DNA from: Sycobia sp. Sy_11
Taxonomy: Eukaryota > Arthropoda > Insecta > Hymenoptera > Epichrysomallidae
Length of the DNA stretch: 64,000 nucleotides
Assembly: GCA_018907035.1 (NCBI GenBank)
Contig: JACCIC010000053.1
Span: 757,501-821,500, forward strand
Reading direction: 5' to 3'
In this document: one piece after another, positions 49,101 through 61,587 of the stretch
Numbering within the stretch: the first letter of the stretch is position 1
Layout: each line of letters begins with the position of its first letter
Program-made: the position numbers and the translations under genes
Notes under the pieces: generated by a model
Told to the model about the DNA's origin: nothing
Databases searched by the model: none
Seen by the model: only the letters and a program-made list of their open reading frames with translations

Positions 49101-52100
49101 TAAAAATTTCAATAGAGAATGTACAATATTTACAAATACGGTAAAAGGCTATACCTTGACACAATTAAATTTCATTATGACATCTAATGAAAACATAATA
49201 ACATAACATGATGCCATCTGATAGAAGGTTGGAATACACGTAGTAACGATCTATAATCATGTTTGTTACAGTATTTTCAACTCTTTGTATACCACGCTGC
49301 CAATTGTAGATTACATGTCGCAGTTATATTCGGAGATATTTCCATAATTTTTTTGTCAATAATTATCAAAATTGCTACGTTCGATAATTGTACTAATCCA
49401 ATCACCATACTTAAATGTTTCAGAGGTACTCATCGCGGCAACACAATCACGTGTCCTTTTGTTTACCGACCGAACAAATATTTTCCTTAATATTTTTGTA
49501 ACGAATCGTGCAATTAAATTGTTTAATCGACAAATTATACTTGGAAAAAAGGGAATATTTTGAAATTCTAGTTAGATAGGGCTCATATTTATTAAATTGA
49601 GTACATTAGCATTAGTCACTATGAAGAATTGAATTTTTATTCTTAACAAATATAACACGAAATTTTGGCATAAAATATCTTAATAAAATAAACTAAATTT
49701 TTTTATTTACTTCTTAGCTTGAAATCCAGAAAATATCTAGTACACCTTTATCTTAAGCTAAAATTAATTAGATTCCAGATGAATTTTTTGGGATTCTAGA
49801 TATATTTCTGTAGAGATTTTCGGACTGGTTGAAATTCATATATAGTCCGGGAGCCAGCAACATTTTTAGTTTAAATGATTCGTTTCAATGTTCTTTACAG
49901 CGTAATGATCGTCCGTTGCGTCAATTAATCTGGATGTGGCAACTCCAGGCACCCAAACTTTGTAAAATTGTTAAAAAATTGATAAAAACCAGGTTTTATG
50001 AAATAATTTTGAGTTTAGAAAAAAATTATTCAAACAAAAGTTGTAGATCCTATTGAAAAAATTTTTTTATGTTCTATCCACTTTTGCTCTAAAACTAATA
50101 ATTATGGAGAAAAACGTAATTACTTATGAACATTTCGAGCTGTTATCGACCCAAATCATAGTCGATACGTCAGGTATCTACCTTACCGCCTAGATTATAC
50201 ATGGTATAAGTCTTTTTAACTTTAAAATTTGCTCATAAAATTATAGTTTTAAAGCGAAAATATATCGAATGTAATAAATTTATTTTCGGTAGATCTCCAA
50301 ATTTTGTCTAAAATCATTTTTAACAAACTCTCTATTGTTTCATATACTATCATTTATTTATTATTATATACAAAGTTTTTAATGATTTTCACTAATTCAG
50401 TATTAATTCCTCCAATTTGATCTATAATATTAATGTTCTAAAGCTCCAGAAATCATTTGTAAAAACCTTTTCCTAATTGTTAGAAATTTTTTATTACAAA
50501 TAAATCAAAAATACTAAAATGCAATAACGGTGAAGGAAATTTGTTATGTGGAAGTACGGTAGTGATATATCTATATACATATAGTTTATTTCTTTAAATT
50601 TTACAGAATTTTTTTCCAGAAAAATTTATAAATTATTAAAATAATATACACGACTCTTTAATTTATAATAATTAGATATTTCTATACTGGTATAATGCAT
50701 GCGATAAAATCATTTAAAAGTGTTTGAAAAATTACAGAAATTATGTACGCTCATATCACATTCTGTCAGAGAATCATATAACAGATAAATATGAAAAAAT
50801 TATTCAAATGACAATAAGATTCTGGAAAATTTATTAGGTGATTCGATGACAGTGCATCACGCCAGATATCCATCGTGTTCCAGGTTCCCGGAAAGCGCGT
50901 GCTACAACTGCAGTTTTAACCATCAGTTCCCATTTATCCTCGCAAAATCCTTTTTCCACCTTCTTCTACAATTCATATAAGTTTATTTGCAATAATATTT
51001 AGGATTGCAACAATCTGGAATTGAAGCTGTAAATTTTAAACTGCAGTTCAATCACGCGTTTTCAAGTGCACTTTACTCACATTTTTGTTATAGGGAACGT
51101 ACTTTTCATTGCTTCAGCGGATATATATTCCAGGTTGTTGCAATCCTGAAAATTATTATAAATGAACTTACATGTATTGTAGAACAAGGTGGAAAAGAAT
51201 TTTGCGAGGATAAATGGGAACTGATGGTTAAAACTGTAGTTGTAGCACGCGCTTTCGGGGAACCTGGAACACGATGGATATCTCGCGTGGTGCACTGTCA
51301 TCGAATCACCTAATAAATTTTCTACATTTAATGAAACATCGTTCTCCATTGGTCACTGGGCCAGACATGGCCAAGAATATTCCGACAGCCATAATATTCA
51401 TGCTATAAATCTTTTATTTAGCAATTGTGGAGAAAAATATAGACGATCATCTATATTACAAGGATATTACAAGGAATCATAAACGATAAAATGATCTATT
51501 ATATTTTTATTTAAATGATTAATCTTCAGGATGTTGGATTTGTTAAATCAATTGTAATATGACCTTTGCAAGTTTCATTATTAATGATATTTTAAAAATT
51601 TTCATCATTTTTGGATTCATAAATTTACATCAATTTTTTATAAGTTGATCGCTTAATTCTTATAAATTGTGAATTTAGGGAGGTTCATTTGCTTTTTTAT
51701 TTTCTTAAATTTAATTTTTTCCTTTTTTTTACTTATTTTCTGTTGATGATAAATTTTTTTATAATTTTTTGTAAGTTCTTATGCACACAGAAAGAACCAG
51801 CAATACCTTGATTTATTGCTTTTTTAAATTTTAGCGTAGCAGATTGATACCTTACGAATAAAACAGTTATAGAGAAGCTGGCACATAGCGATTAAGAAAT
51901 GTATATCATCGGACCTATCTCACTTAGTACTTTAATTTTTAAAGTCGACAGATTTATATTGCGAAAGAATATCGTCACCTGGTGATCAGATGCCGAACTG
52001 AACTCTTAGAGAACTTCCATATAAATAAAACGAGTACTCATAGATGAATTCAATCATGTGGTTCGGCTGGATTCGATGGCGCCTAGTTACGGTCATACAT

Positions 52101-55100
52101 CTTTGCTACCCCTAAAGCCAGTACTAACTCCATTTGTTATAGTATTATCCAGACTGAGAATTCTTTCTTTAGAACGGTAACAGCGAAATGTTCGATGCAA
52201 GGCATTTATTATTATCGATTATGGCTTCGTTCTTATTAATAATATAAGGGAACTGGACATTGAAAGGTTAACTTATTGTTGAATTTTCGAAAAAAACATT
52301 TTTGTGTGTTTTTAATTATTTTTATTTGGGAAATTTACAGAACACATGATTGCACCTATCTCCTTGTTTTAATTCCCCGGGTATAGGAATTCAGAACAAA
52401 AAAAAAAAACAAATTGTTCAACTCGCTTCATTTTAAGGTAACTTCCAATCTCTCTCACTGGTGTCAAAGTTCTATAGACTCTAAGAAAAGAACTATTTTG
52501 TGTATAATACATTTTAATATGAGCGTTGAATACGTGTTTCATGTGGAACAGATGCTTAATATAGAATTTGACAGTTTATCCTCAAACGAAGTGAATGCAG
52601 TACGTTTGACTGGATAAAGAATCAATTTTCACGCCAATTTCGAATTTTATATTATATTCAAATAGCCACAATAATTATATTGTAGTTGCCATTTGAGAGC
52701 AAAGTTTTTTGAAAATATGATTTTATTATTTATGTTGAATAAATTAAAGTTCTTTATAATTATTTTAACCAAAATCATTTCATTTAATCTTATAGATTCA
52801 TCTCCGCAATCATTTTATCCACGTATAACGAAGGGCGAAAATACCTTCAAGGGAGAGTTTCCTTTTATGGCTTCCATGCAGTTAGGCTTACCGCCAGACT
52901 ATCTCTTTGTTCATGTATGTGCCGGCGTGATTTACAGTAGCTACTGGATTATCAGTGCAGCAACGTGCATATATAATATAACGGGAGTATACACTGCCAG
53001 AGTGAAAGTCGGTATACATTATATGGTCCATGACGATAAAGATGTTCAGCTTTATGGCATAGCTGAGAAATTTGCTCATGAGTATTACGACAAGTAAGTT
53101 TACCATAAGTTTTTTTCTATTAGCAATCTGTTAAAAAATTACGAGAACCGATGTCGTATAAATAAGAATTTCCTGAAAACATTCATGAACTGCATTTAAT
53201 TGTACTTTTTTGGTTGATTAAATGCGTTTTCAAAGTAGTTATAAATTATGGCATAAAATTAGAATAGTATATTTCGTCACAGATTTTAAAATTGATTATA
53301 CACCTCGTGAGATAGTGTCATTAATATACAGACTAGTACTTAATAATACTTTACATGAAAAGAGCTGAAAAATCATGCTAAAGTTGTAATTTTCAAGCTT
53401 TAATAAAAACTAAAATCTCCAAATACAAAAGATTATTATATAAGATGTAGAAAAGGAAATCTATTATAGTTGCAATAGTTGAAATTCGTAATATGTATTC
53501 CCTGTTGTGTAACTGTAAATGATAACCGACTGTATCGCATTAAAAAATTTTGATTGTGAAACTGAATTTTATTTAAGCATAGAGATAATATGCCATATGT
53601 TAAAGTTTTTCTTTTGAAAAAGGTGAAGACTAAGCGATTAGCATTGTAAATAGCTTTGTAATTCTTTGACACCGACAGCTGATAACTTGATTTCGTTATG
53701 ATAATTTTTATATCCAAAAGACACTACACTTTAGAAAATTAATTACTCAAAACGTTGATAGAATCGAGAAAATCATCCTGTTCGATATTAATAAGTAATG
53801 TTGCGATTTTCCAAAATCTAAATATTACACAAAAAAATTTTGGAACTATTTGAATAAGATTGAATAGATTATGTATTCGATGTACGGGGATCACACGTGT
53901 TCAGAAACAAAAACTTCATGAATCGATCTTTCATTTTCAAATCGTAACAATAAGTGAACCAGTTTTAAACCAGATGGAACTTAGGATATAAAACAGATCG
54001 CTTTTGACAACTCCAAATGTGGATTGACATTCCTAAAGCTTTATGTTGACAATGTATAGACTGGACTGGTTGCCATATGGTAATACTTTTAATACTCATC
54101 CGTGTGGTCCACAATTGGAGTTTTTGATGTAAGCATTTGCTAAGAAGCGGCCACCTGCGGCCAAGAGAAAAATGTACTGCACTTACTAGTAGACTATACA
54201 TATTAATAGTGAATCTCTAGAAATTTTCAGAGAATAGCTGAGAGATTTTTTTTGTATTTATTGACCTATTTATTCCGCGCTATAGAAAAACTTATAATTT
54301 ATATATTATACATAATTGTAAATATTATGATAATGTAGTTAATGAAAGGGTAGACAAATGAAAATATTGGCATCGAAGAAAAAGCCAGTAGCGATAAACG
54401 TAATAACAATTGCGAAGAGTTTTTGAGAATGTTAATCGGTGCTCCTTATAAAAATAGTATTGTTATAGTACGAGTTCGATGTCTTATGGCTAGTAACCAG
54501 ATTCGCATTTTTAGGCATCCATAAGACTTATATGATTGAATGAAGAGATTAGATGATAATGCCCGTAGCTACATCTATTTACAGTTTGTATAATTTCACG
54601 AGAAAGATTTTTTTGCAAATAGGATGGTTCACAATTATTATTGGAGAAGTCTTTCAATAATCTTATCCTTTGCAAAGGTTTTGAATTTTTACATGTTCTT
54701 TAGCTAGCTCAGCTGGTTCTTTTATCGCATCTGCCTTCAAATTGGTGTACAGTATCTTATAACAGTTCCTAATTGTGGAATTCAAGATTTTCTTTTGATG
54801 GCCTATCTATCTTTTCATTGCCATTGTATTCGAAATGAACTGAAGTGCAATAAAATGGGTCAAGAGACTTTCATACGCAAACCTAGCAGTTCAAATCTGG
54901 GAAGAAATGGTTATAATCCGATCATAATAATGGTGAATGATTTTGATACGGAAAAACTTTTCTTAAGATGCTTTTGAAAATCGACTATCTCACTTTAGGA
55001 ACAACAGGGACCGATGATTCTATGAGAGAGGTGTAATAGAATTACGTTCGAAATTTCGATAATCTATATAACACAGCATATATTTCACCGAAGATCAATG

Positions 55101-56654
55101 TAACTATGCTCAATAAAACAGTGAACTTTTTGCAAATGTAACGGATTTCTTTTTATCACGCGTGATATAATGATAATATATAAGTAATTAGTAAAAAATT
55201 TGTTTCGCTCTGACCGAAATATCAAAAGTTTCCAAATAAATTGCTGTTTGTCCCGACGATATTTCAAAACTTATAAATTGCTCTTTTATTTGACCACAGG
55301 AGCCTATTTAAACTTTTCAAAATAAATGTTCGACTAATTACATAGGCATCGTATTATATTTCAGAGAATTGATGTATAATAACATTGGCGTAATAAAGAC
55401 AGACACGGAAATGTCTATTACTGCATATGTGTACGCAGCGAGGATTCATCGGCAGCCAGATTTACCGATACGAGAATTTCAGATAGTTGGATGGGGCGCA
55501 ACGAACAGCAAGGGGAAAAAACCTTCCACCTTACAAAAAGCTTTCGTTAAGTTGCTGAGGCACGATGACTGTGTGCAAAATATACCATTTTATCCGCCGC
55601 TGGCGAAACTATTGAACTCGCAGATATGCACCAATACACCTTTTAAGCCAGTTTCTGTTTGCAGTGTAAGTTATAATTTCTTTTTGTTGTTGTTTTTTTT
55701 TAATTTTAAATTAATTTTTAAATAATTCGATATATCTCAGATAATAGCATTTTGATACTTGTGAAAGTATATTTTTTCACAAATACGAACATGTACGCGT
55801 AAATTATAAAAATATATGTATACTGTTTGTAAAATTGGTAAGGGATTCTACTGATGGACAGAAGCTTCCATTAAATGACGATATTCTAGTAAACGCTCCA
55901 TCTATATAAAGTGTTCCATAATAAATTAAAATTAATCAAGTAAATCAAAAATTCTAATAAAAAAATGTTTAATTTCCATTAATTTCGTAATTTGATAGAA
56001 TTTTTTGTCCATTGGTAGAATCACTCTCAAATATAATATGAGTATAGTCTTGGCTTGGCAGCATGCAATTGTTTGTTTCAATCTCAATACGAAAACTTTC
56101 ATATTTTATTAATTTAACAATTGTCATAATCGTTTATGCGAATAAGCTACTTATTAACATAACACATTTACTGATTTATACGACAAGTAGCGATTTTTAT
56201 CCTCATATCAGTTAGATCTTTCCAAACTGTTTAAGTATTTCATTTTTCTTTGTATCTTTGTACGTCTTGGAATCATCCTACTGATGAGCCCAAACAGGTG
56301 ACCTTGGGCGAAACGTTTATGATTTACATTATTTCCTAGTGTAACATATGTTTCATTATAATTCTTAAGATTTCATATTTATTTCTTGATTAACCCTAAT
56401 TTAATCTCGAAATTTAATTGATTAATGCGTAATTTGATTTTTTTTACTGTAAATTTAACATTATCTGAATTATTTGTATTTTGTAGGGAGACAATGGTGG
56501 TGCATTGATATATTACAGCAGAAATCTACCAGTGGTCGCAGGGATTATCAGCGATATTTTACCTTCTTGCGGCACTCCTGGCATGCCAATTATAAGTACG
56601 CTCATCTCTCCATTCCTTGGCTGGATAAAAAGTAAAATAGAAATGTTTCCATGA
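46101..56654 (+). CDS. secreted serine protease homologue B, all three catalytic residues lost
   Basis: Four exons: 46101-46161, 52796-53093, 55365-55665 and 56487-56654 (phases 1, 2, 0), encoding 275 aa. It is a clear paralogue of homologue A, with exons 1 and 2 of identical length. Residues 1-20 are a signal peptide (MNSSKMMMAILVAVILLELV). The activation site is YPR|ITKG after Arg30. The His57 block is SAATC (Thr77), the Asp102 block is YNNIGVIKT (Asn126), and the Ser195 loop is GDNGG (Asn223). The whole triad is therefore replaced, yet Asp194, Arg30-Ile31, the disulphide cysteines, the N81-I-T sequon and the closing WIK helix remain. Intron 1 is 6.6 kb and has collected transposable elements. 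It is secreted and non-catalytic; the binding partner is unknown. The open frame across all exons suggests a maintained function rather than a pseudogene. Confidence 0.88.
49835..50190 (+). repeat. unclassified dispersed repeat, short copy
   Basis: Carries TAGTCCGGGAGCCAG near its left end, TGTTCTATCCACTTTTGCTC and TAAAACTAATAATTAT in the middle, and AGTCGATACGTCAGGTATCT at the right. All of these occur in the same order on the opposite strand at 59345-60030. It lies inside intron 1 of homologue B. No terminal inverted repeats or coding capacity were recognised. Confidence 0.65.
50834..51313. mobile_element. mariner-type MITE with long inverted repeats
   Basis: Starts TTAGGTGATTCGATGACAGT and ends with the reverse complement, flanked on both sides by TA, the mariner/Tc1 target duplication. 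The arms, 50834-51018 and 51130-51313, are about 185 nt each and nearly identical, separated by about 110 nt. No transposase is present, so it is non-autonomous. A 102-aa open frame starting at 51005 and running through the right arm is not a gene. It sits in intron 1 of homologue B. High arm identity suggests a fairly recent insertion. Confidence 0.85.
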
Positions 56655-56688
56655 CATTTTAGTTGTAGGCTTAAGTAAAATTGTTCTC

Positions 56689-56694
56689 AATAAA
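56689..56694 (+). terminator. poly(A) signal of serine protease homologue B
   Basis: AATAAA 35 nt after the TGA stop, matching the position of the signal in the paralogue at 41722. Confidence 0.6.
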
Positions 56695-58124
56695 GAAAAT
56701 GTTAATTAATGCAAATTGCAAAATTGTACGACTATATTTCGCGACTGAACCCTCGAGTGTATAAAAATTTATGTAGAAGGGCAGAATGTAGCATTTGTTG
56801 TTTACCCGGTGTAATGGTCATCTAACCCTGCTTCTAGATTTTCAATTGTGGTAAATTCAATCTATCAGTTAAGAAAAACAATTCAAAATTATTACGTCGG
56901 TAGAAACCATCAAAAACTGCTAGAGTCCGTAATGATTGTAGATTAAGACGTTCGTTACAAGCGATAAAATTTTATCAGCTTTACACAAACTTCACGCGTT
57001 ATAAGCAATGAACTAGAATCTGAAATTACTCCAATGAATCTGGATACTGGCCATTGTGATCCTACTTCAATTACCGGAGGAGCGCATTCATCGAATCGAT
57101 TATACGGATTAGCAAAAGTTCAGCAAGTATTACATTATGAGTGTATTAGCTTAGAAGCAAATGATTGAATAAAGCTTAGCATACTTACCATTACACCAAA
57201 ATCTTTAAATATAAGGAATTACAAGTGAATTGATGTCGTCACTAAAGTACCTGTTAAAATATTATAAAATGTCGAATTAATAAAAAAATTATTGGTTTTT
57301 ATAATGATGATAGAATTGTCAGACTGACGCCAGATCTGAAATACACTTTGCCCAGTGAAAGTTGACGATGAACGCGTCCGAGTTCGAACACGCCTGTTAC
57401 TGACGAATCACAAAGAATTTTGTCCTTCAAACGATCATACACTCACGGTGCCCAGTTTGTTTTCCAATTCCCTTTGCAAAGATTCGACCGCAACATTCTA
57501 GATTCGCTGGAACAAGCGAAAGGCATTCAGTGCGCATATGCGGTTGTAACGAACATGCTAACGAGCAGTTGTAACGAACTGTAGTGACGAACATTTTAAC
57601 GTTTTACCGCGATGGCTTGAAATTCATTATTAGCCAGAATCCTACATAGGATTGCTATCTAGATGAATGCAATGAATACGATAAATCTTTGGTTTTTTTT
57701 CCTGATGATCTTTGCGCGGAAAAACGACAGTGTTATTGGTAAATCTAGCTTTGAATGAATATTCACCAATATGCTCATTGCAATATTCAACCCAAAATAA
57801 TGTTTAAAAAAAGTTTTCAGTTTAGAAAAGTTTCCGGTCGCCCATGATTTGTTAAATAGACGAGATATTTAGTTTTTTAGTAAATGAAATTAGAATAGTC
57901 ATTTGTTATAATAAAGAGCAAAGACTTTTTTACTTACTATGTTAAGATAAAACCAAATAATTTCCTTAACATGATATTTTAGGTAAAACCATGGCATAAT
58001 TTATTCTTAAATATATATAAATATATATTATGCAACATATAGCTTAGTCACTTAACAATCATTTAAGTATTAACGTTCAAATTTCTATGATTATATTAAT
58101 TACTGTTCATGAAAATACTATTGA
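56695..58124. other. intergenic DNA after homologue B
   Basis: AT-rich. A GC-richer patch at 57310-57620 contains two GTAACGAAC repeats but no significant open frame. No gene identified. Confidence 0.5.
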
Positions 58125-58420
58125 GTTATTCGATTATTATTATAATAGAATGATAATTTATTATCATTTCTAATTCGAATACGTGTATAGCTATAAAATT
58201 ATCGAAAACAGTTTTTATACTGTTTTGTAATCAAATCGCCACGTACAACGGTGGTCGTTCTTATTGTCACAGTTCTCTTATTAATACAAGATAAATTTAT
58301 TATTTACTAGTGACATTGTGTATTTATAGATCAGCGTTCAGATTTTTTTCTTAATTATTATAAGTACGTCAACATTAGAGTGAATAATTTATATTGCTTA
58401 ATTGTAATGTAATAGGGTAA
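58125..58420 (+). pseudogene. decayed third copy: promoter, exon 1 and start of intron 1
   Basis: TTCGATTATT and a degraded form of the 17-mer (58154-58169), a TATAAA at 58192-58197, then an exon-1 relic ending at 58290. In frame the relic reads TTVVVLIVTVLLLIQ, close to the LTVLVLIVVTAVLIQ signal peptide of homologue A. The start codon is missing and the donor GT has become AT at 58291-58292. The following bases (ATCAGCGTTCA, then an AATTATTATAA tract) match intron 1 of homologue B. No exons 2-4 follow. Confidence 0.7.
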
Positions 58421-58935
58421 CCACATGAATCTACATTTATTTGAACTATTTGAACTTAGTTATCTATTACATAAACAACAAGCTTGCTGTGAGAAAAAGT
58501 TGTTCATTTCAGATAAATATTTTTTTTTCACAAAAGGCTTCTAACAAAAATTTTTCAAATTCTGAATTTATCGTTGACATAAAAATGCAGTCTCATTTTA
58601 CTATTTACTTCAATTAGTATATGAAAAATCGAAATTTTTTATCTGTTATTCAACGAACGCATAGAACGTAAAGATACAGTTGGGAAATAACTCGTCTCTA
58701 CTAGGGGGTGTCTAAATACCCAAAAAGAAGTATAAAAAATGAATGTTGTCTAATGAAAACCAATATTTTCCTTATTATTATAACATTAATTTATTTTTGT
58801 TTACTTTATCTAAAATATTTTTACATACATCACACATAGCTCAATTATTTAGGCGTTCATCCAACATTACATCTTACGTATTTTCCAGTTCGTTACAGTC
58901 CTCACAATTATTCTAAATTGAGATGCTTGCAAAAG

Positions 58936-58971
58936 ATGTTTCGCGTGGCGCACTGTCGTCGGGTCAGCTAA
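58936..58971. mobile_element. terminal fragment of the same mariner-type family
   Basis: GATGTTTCGCGTGGCGCACT and the following GTCGTCGGGTCAGCTAA resemble the right end of the element at 50834-51313, and a TA follows. Only one end is recognisable. Confidence 0.55.
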
Positions 58972-59344
58972 TACATCTTCCAGAATCTGACCGTCATTCG
59001 AGTAATTTTTGAAAGAATGCGTGTGTTAAATTATTATATCCGACGGGGTCCCATGCGAGCATAAACTTTTTTTTTGTTATTTCGAAAGCGCTTTTAAATG
59101 ATGCGCCGTCGAAGTCACTGTAACATAATACGAATATCTATTTATAATAAATTAAAGAATCGTGTACATTTATTGTCTAGTTATTATTTATTCTATTCTA
59201 GTTATTATCTACTAAGAAACTTAGTATATAATATAAACAGTATGGTATACGAAAAAATTTTGAGTTTGTCAAAAATTACTTTAAACATAATTTGTAAATA
59301 TCACTAAATTAAAAGAAAAAAATTCTATGTTTTTGCTCGAAAAC

Positions 59345-60030
59345 TCTTATTGTTAGTGCAAAATGCAAACCGATAGAATGCAATCCGAGGTAGATTCCTG
59401 ACGTATCGACTCTGACTTGGGCTGATCAGAGGCGCGAGGCACTCGGCTATCATTGCGTTGTTTCTCGATAATTCTTAGTTTTAAAGCAGAAATGGATAGA
59501 ACACGAAAAATTCATTGCAATAAGCTCAATAACTTTTGTGTGAAAGATTCTTTTTTAAAACTCAAAGTTGTTCCATACACGACGATTTCCATAAATTTCA
59601 TTTATCATTTGCACAATTAATTTTTTTATTTCGTCAATTTTCCCCATTATATTGGTAATCAGTGCCCGAAAAGACACGTGTAAAATTTTTTTTTCAGAAC
59701 GTTTATCCGAATTTGCTTGCGACAGTCTGGCCTTTCTTTTAGGTTCAGGTAAGCAGCAGACCGATAATCTAGATGGTTCGAACTAGCGGACGTGTTGTTT
59801 TCGTCAATCTGTAGTCTGAACATTATTCTGCCCCAATTCGAACCGGGGATAATCGACTGCATTTTTTTTTTGCATGTTTGGCTACCTCGATTTGTCACGT
59901 CCAGATGAGATGCTCTGCAGCCACAGCAGATCGCTGCGTTTTTGAGCCCATTCGAAGTAATCGTTTAAGCTAATTTTCGGCCGAGGATTTTTGTGAATAG
60001 AAAATGTCCCTGGCTCCCGGACTATCCTGA
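59345..60030 (-). repeat. unclassified dispersed repeat, long copy
   Basis: Reverse-oriented, longer relative of 49835-50190: read on the minus strand it begins ATAGTCCGGGAGCCAGGGAC and ends AGTCGATACGTCAGGAATCT. About 300 extra bases lie in the middle, including a 79-codon minus-strand open frame (59659-59898) with no recognised domain. The short copy may be a deletion derivative. Confidence 0.6.
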
Positions 60031-61139
60031 TTAGTCATTAAAAAGCAGAGTGCTATAACATGAGTACGTAAAATAAATTTGTTCTGTAATTTTAAACATG
60101 GGATAAAAGTCGAAACAGCTGCTACTTGATGAATAAATATTCGTGAAACTAACCAACTGTTTTTTATTTAATAAATACTCCTTGTACTAACTCTGTATGC
60201 GTTATTCTATTTATTTGCGATGTTTGTTATTCCCGGTGTTTTTCTTATTATAGCTGCCGTCAATAATCGGGTATTAGTCATTTTCTATTATTTGCTCCAG
60301 TACGTTGCTCACGTAGAAACTTTTCTTTATAAATTAAGATAAATCAACTTTACGAAACCATGTTCTTATAATTAAACTCATTTTATTTTGTCCGTGTAAT
60401 TCAACTAATCTTAAAAAAAAAAAGCATTTACAAAATGCAGCTGATGCAACTTATGGAACTTACGCAATTATCGAATTTATTATTTCACAATAAATCCGGT
60501 AGACGGCGCTTAAGTTTCGCGTCGGAAGTACTTAGCTAGACCTAATCAATTAGAATTCGTGTAAAATAATTGGAGGTAATTTATAATAAGAATTGATAGA
60601 AGGATACAATAAACCGAGTCGTATTAACAACAAATCATAATTAAAATTTTTATGTACGCGCTATTTCGTAGTACGTTAATCGAACGGTTCTTTTTGGAGT
60701 TAATCTTAGAGAACGTTCAATTTATAATTATCTAAATTTCCACTCGTTACATTTTCATAGAACCAATATTTAGAATAGGCTTTGAGTGTGTTTTGGAGCA
60801 AAGAATTATTTGTTCAACGTTAGAAATATACGGGAAAAACATAAAATAAAAACGGATTTTTTACGTCAATAATAGTAATAAATAATGGGGTTTTTAATTT
60901 ATCAACACAACGTTTCTAAGACTTTTTTTTTACTTGTGTGTGAATACAAAATGAACATGCCGTAAATATACGTGTTTTAATTGAACATTTATCTGAAACG
61001 CGTAAAGAAGTAATCTGTGAAAAACCGCGTAGTCATTTCAATATCATTTATTTACTAATGCTCGTTAATTAATTATTCCCGATTCTTTTTGAGGAAACTA
61101 AAAAAATACTATTCGAGTATTAAGTTCCCATTACAATAA

Positions 61140-61350
61140 AATGTTAATTTATATGATAAATTTAAATTGGACTACGTGTAGATCTCGGAAATTACCGAGC
61201 ACAGCTGTTATACTAATTTGTAATACATAATTATCAAATATAATGTAAATTTATTATTTAATATTCCTATTATTGAAACATATACCAATATTCAGATTTT
61301 TCTCTTATCAATTATTATAATACATCGGCACTAGAATGAATAATGCGTAT
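61140..61350 (+). pseudogene. decayed fourth copy: promoter and intron-1 relic
   Basis: Aligns with the third copy: TAATTTATATGATAAATTT (61145-61163), TACGTGTA, then TTATACTAATTTGTAAT. Most of the exon-1 coding bases are gone, and the intron-like ATTCAGATTTTT, CAATTATTATAA and CACTAGAATGAATAAT then follow in the same order. No open frame survives. Evidence is sequence similarity by eye to 58125-58420. Confidence 0.55.
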
Positions 61351-61587
61351 AACTAAATTACGTACACAATGGAGTGAGGGTTGCCAGAAGTGGAGCTTTG
61401 GGAATCAGTACAGAATATAAATAATAGACATAGCTTAATTAAAAAAAAAAAAAAAGAACTTATTTTAAGATAAAAATGAATATCCCAATAATGCATTTAT
61501 CGTTATCGTAACGATTGTTACTTATTATATAATTTCTTATTGCATATAGATGTAAACTTTTATATGTACGTATATGATACATATAAA

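Larger units (their letters stand above)
46162..52795 (+). other. intron 1 of homologue B, 6.6 kb
   Basis: Starts GTAAGTTG and ends ATCTTATAG. It is about six times longer than intron 1 of homologue A (1.1 kb) and contains the repeat at 49835-50190 and the MITE at 50834-51313. The first 100 bp align with the third gene relic. The rest is AT-rich without a gene. Confidence 0.7.

Noticed and set aside
51005..51313. 102-codon open frame
   Set aside because: It runs through the right arm of the MITE and ends exactly at its border.
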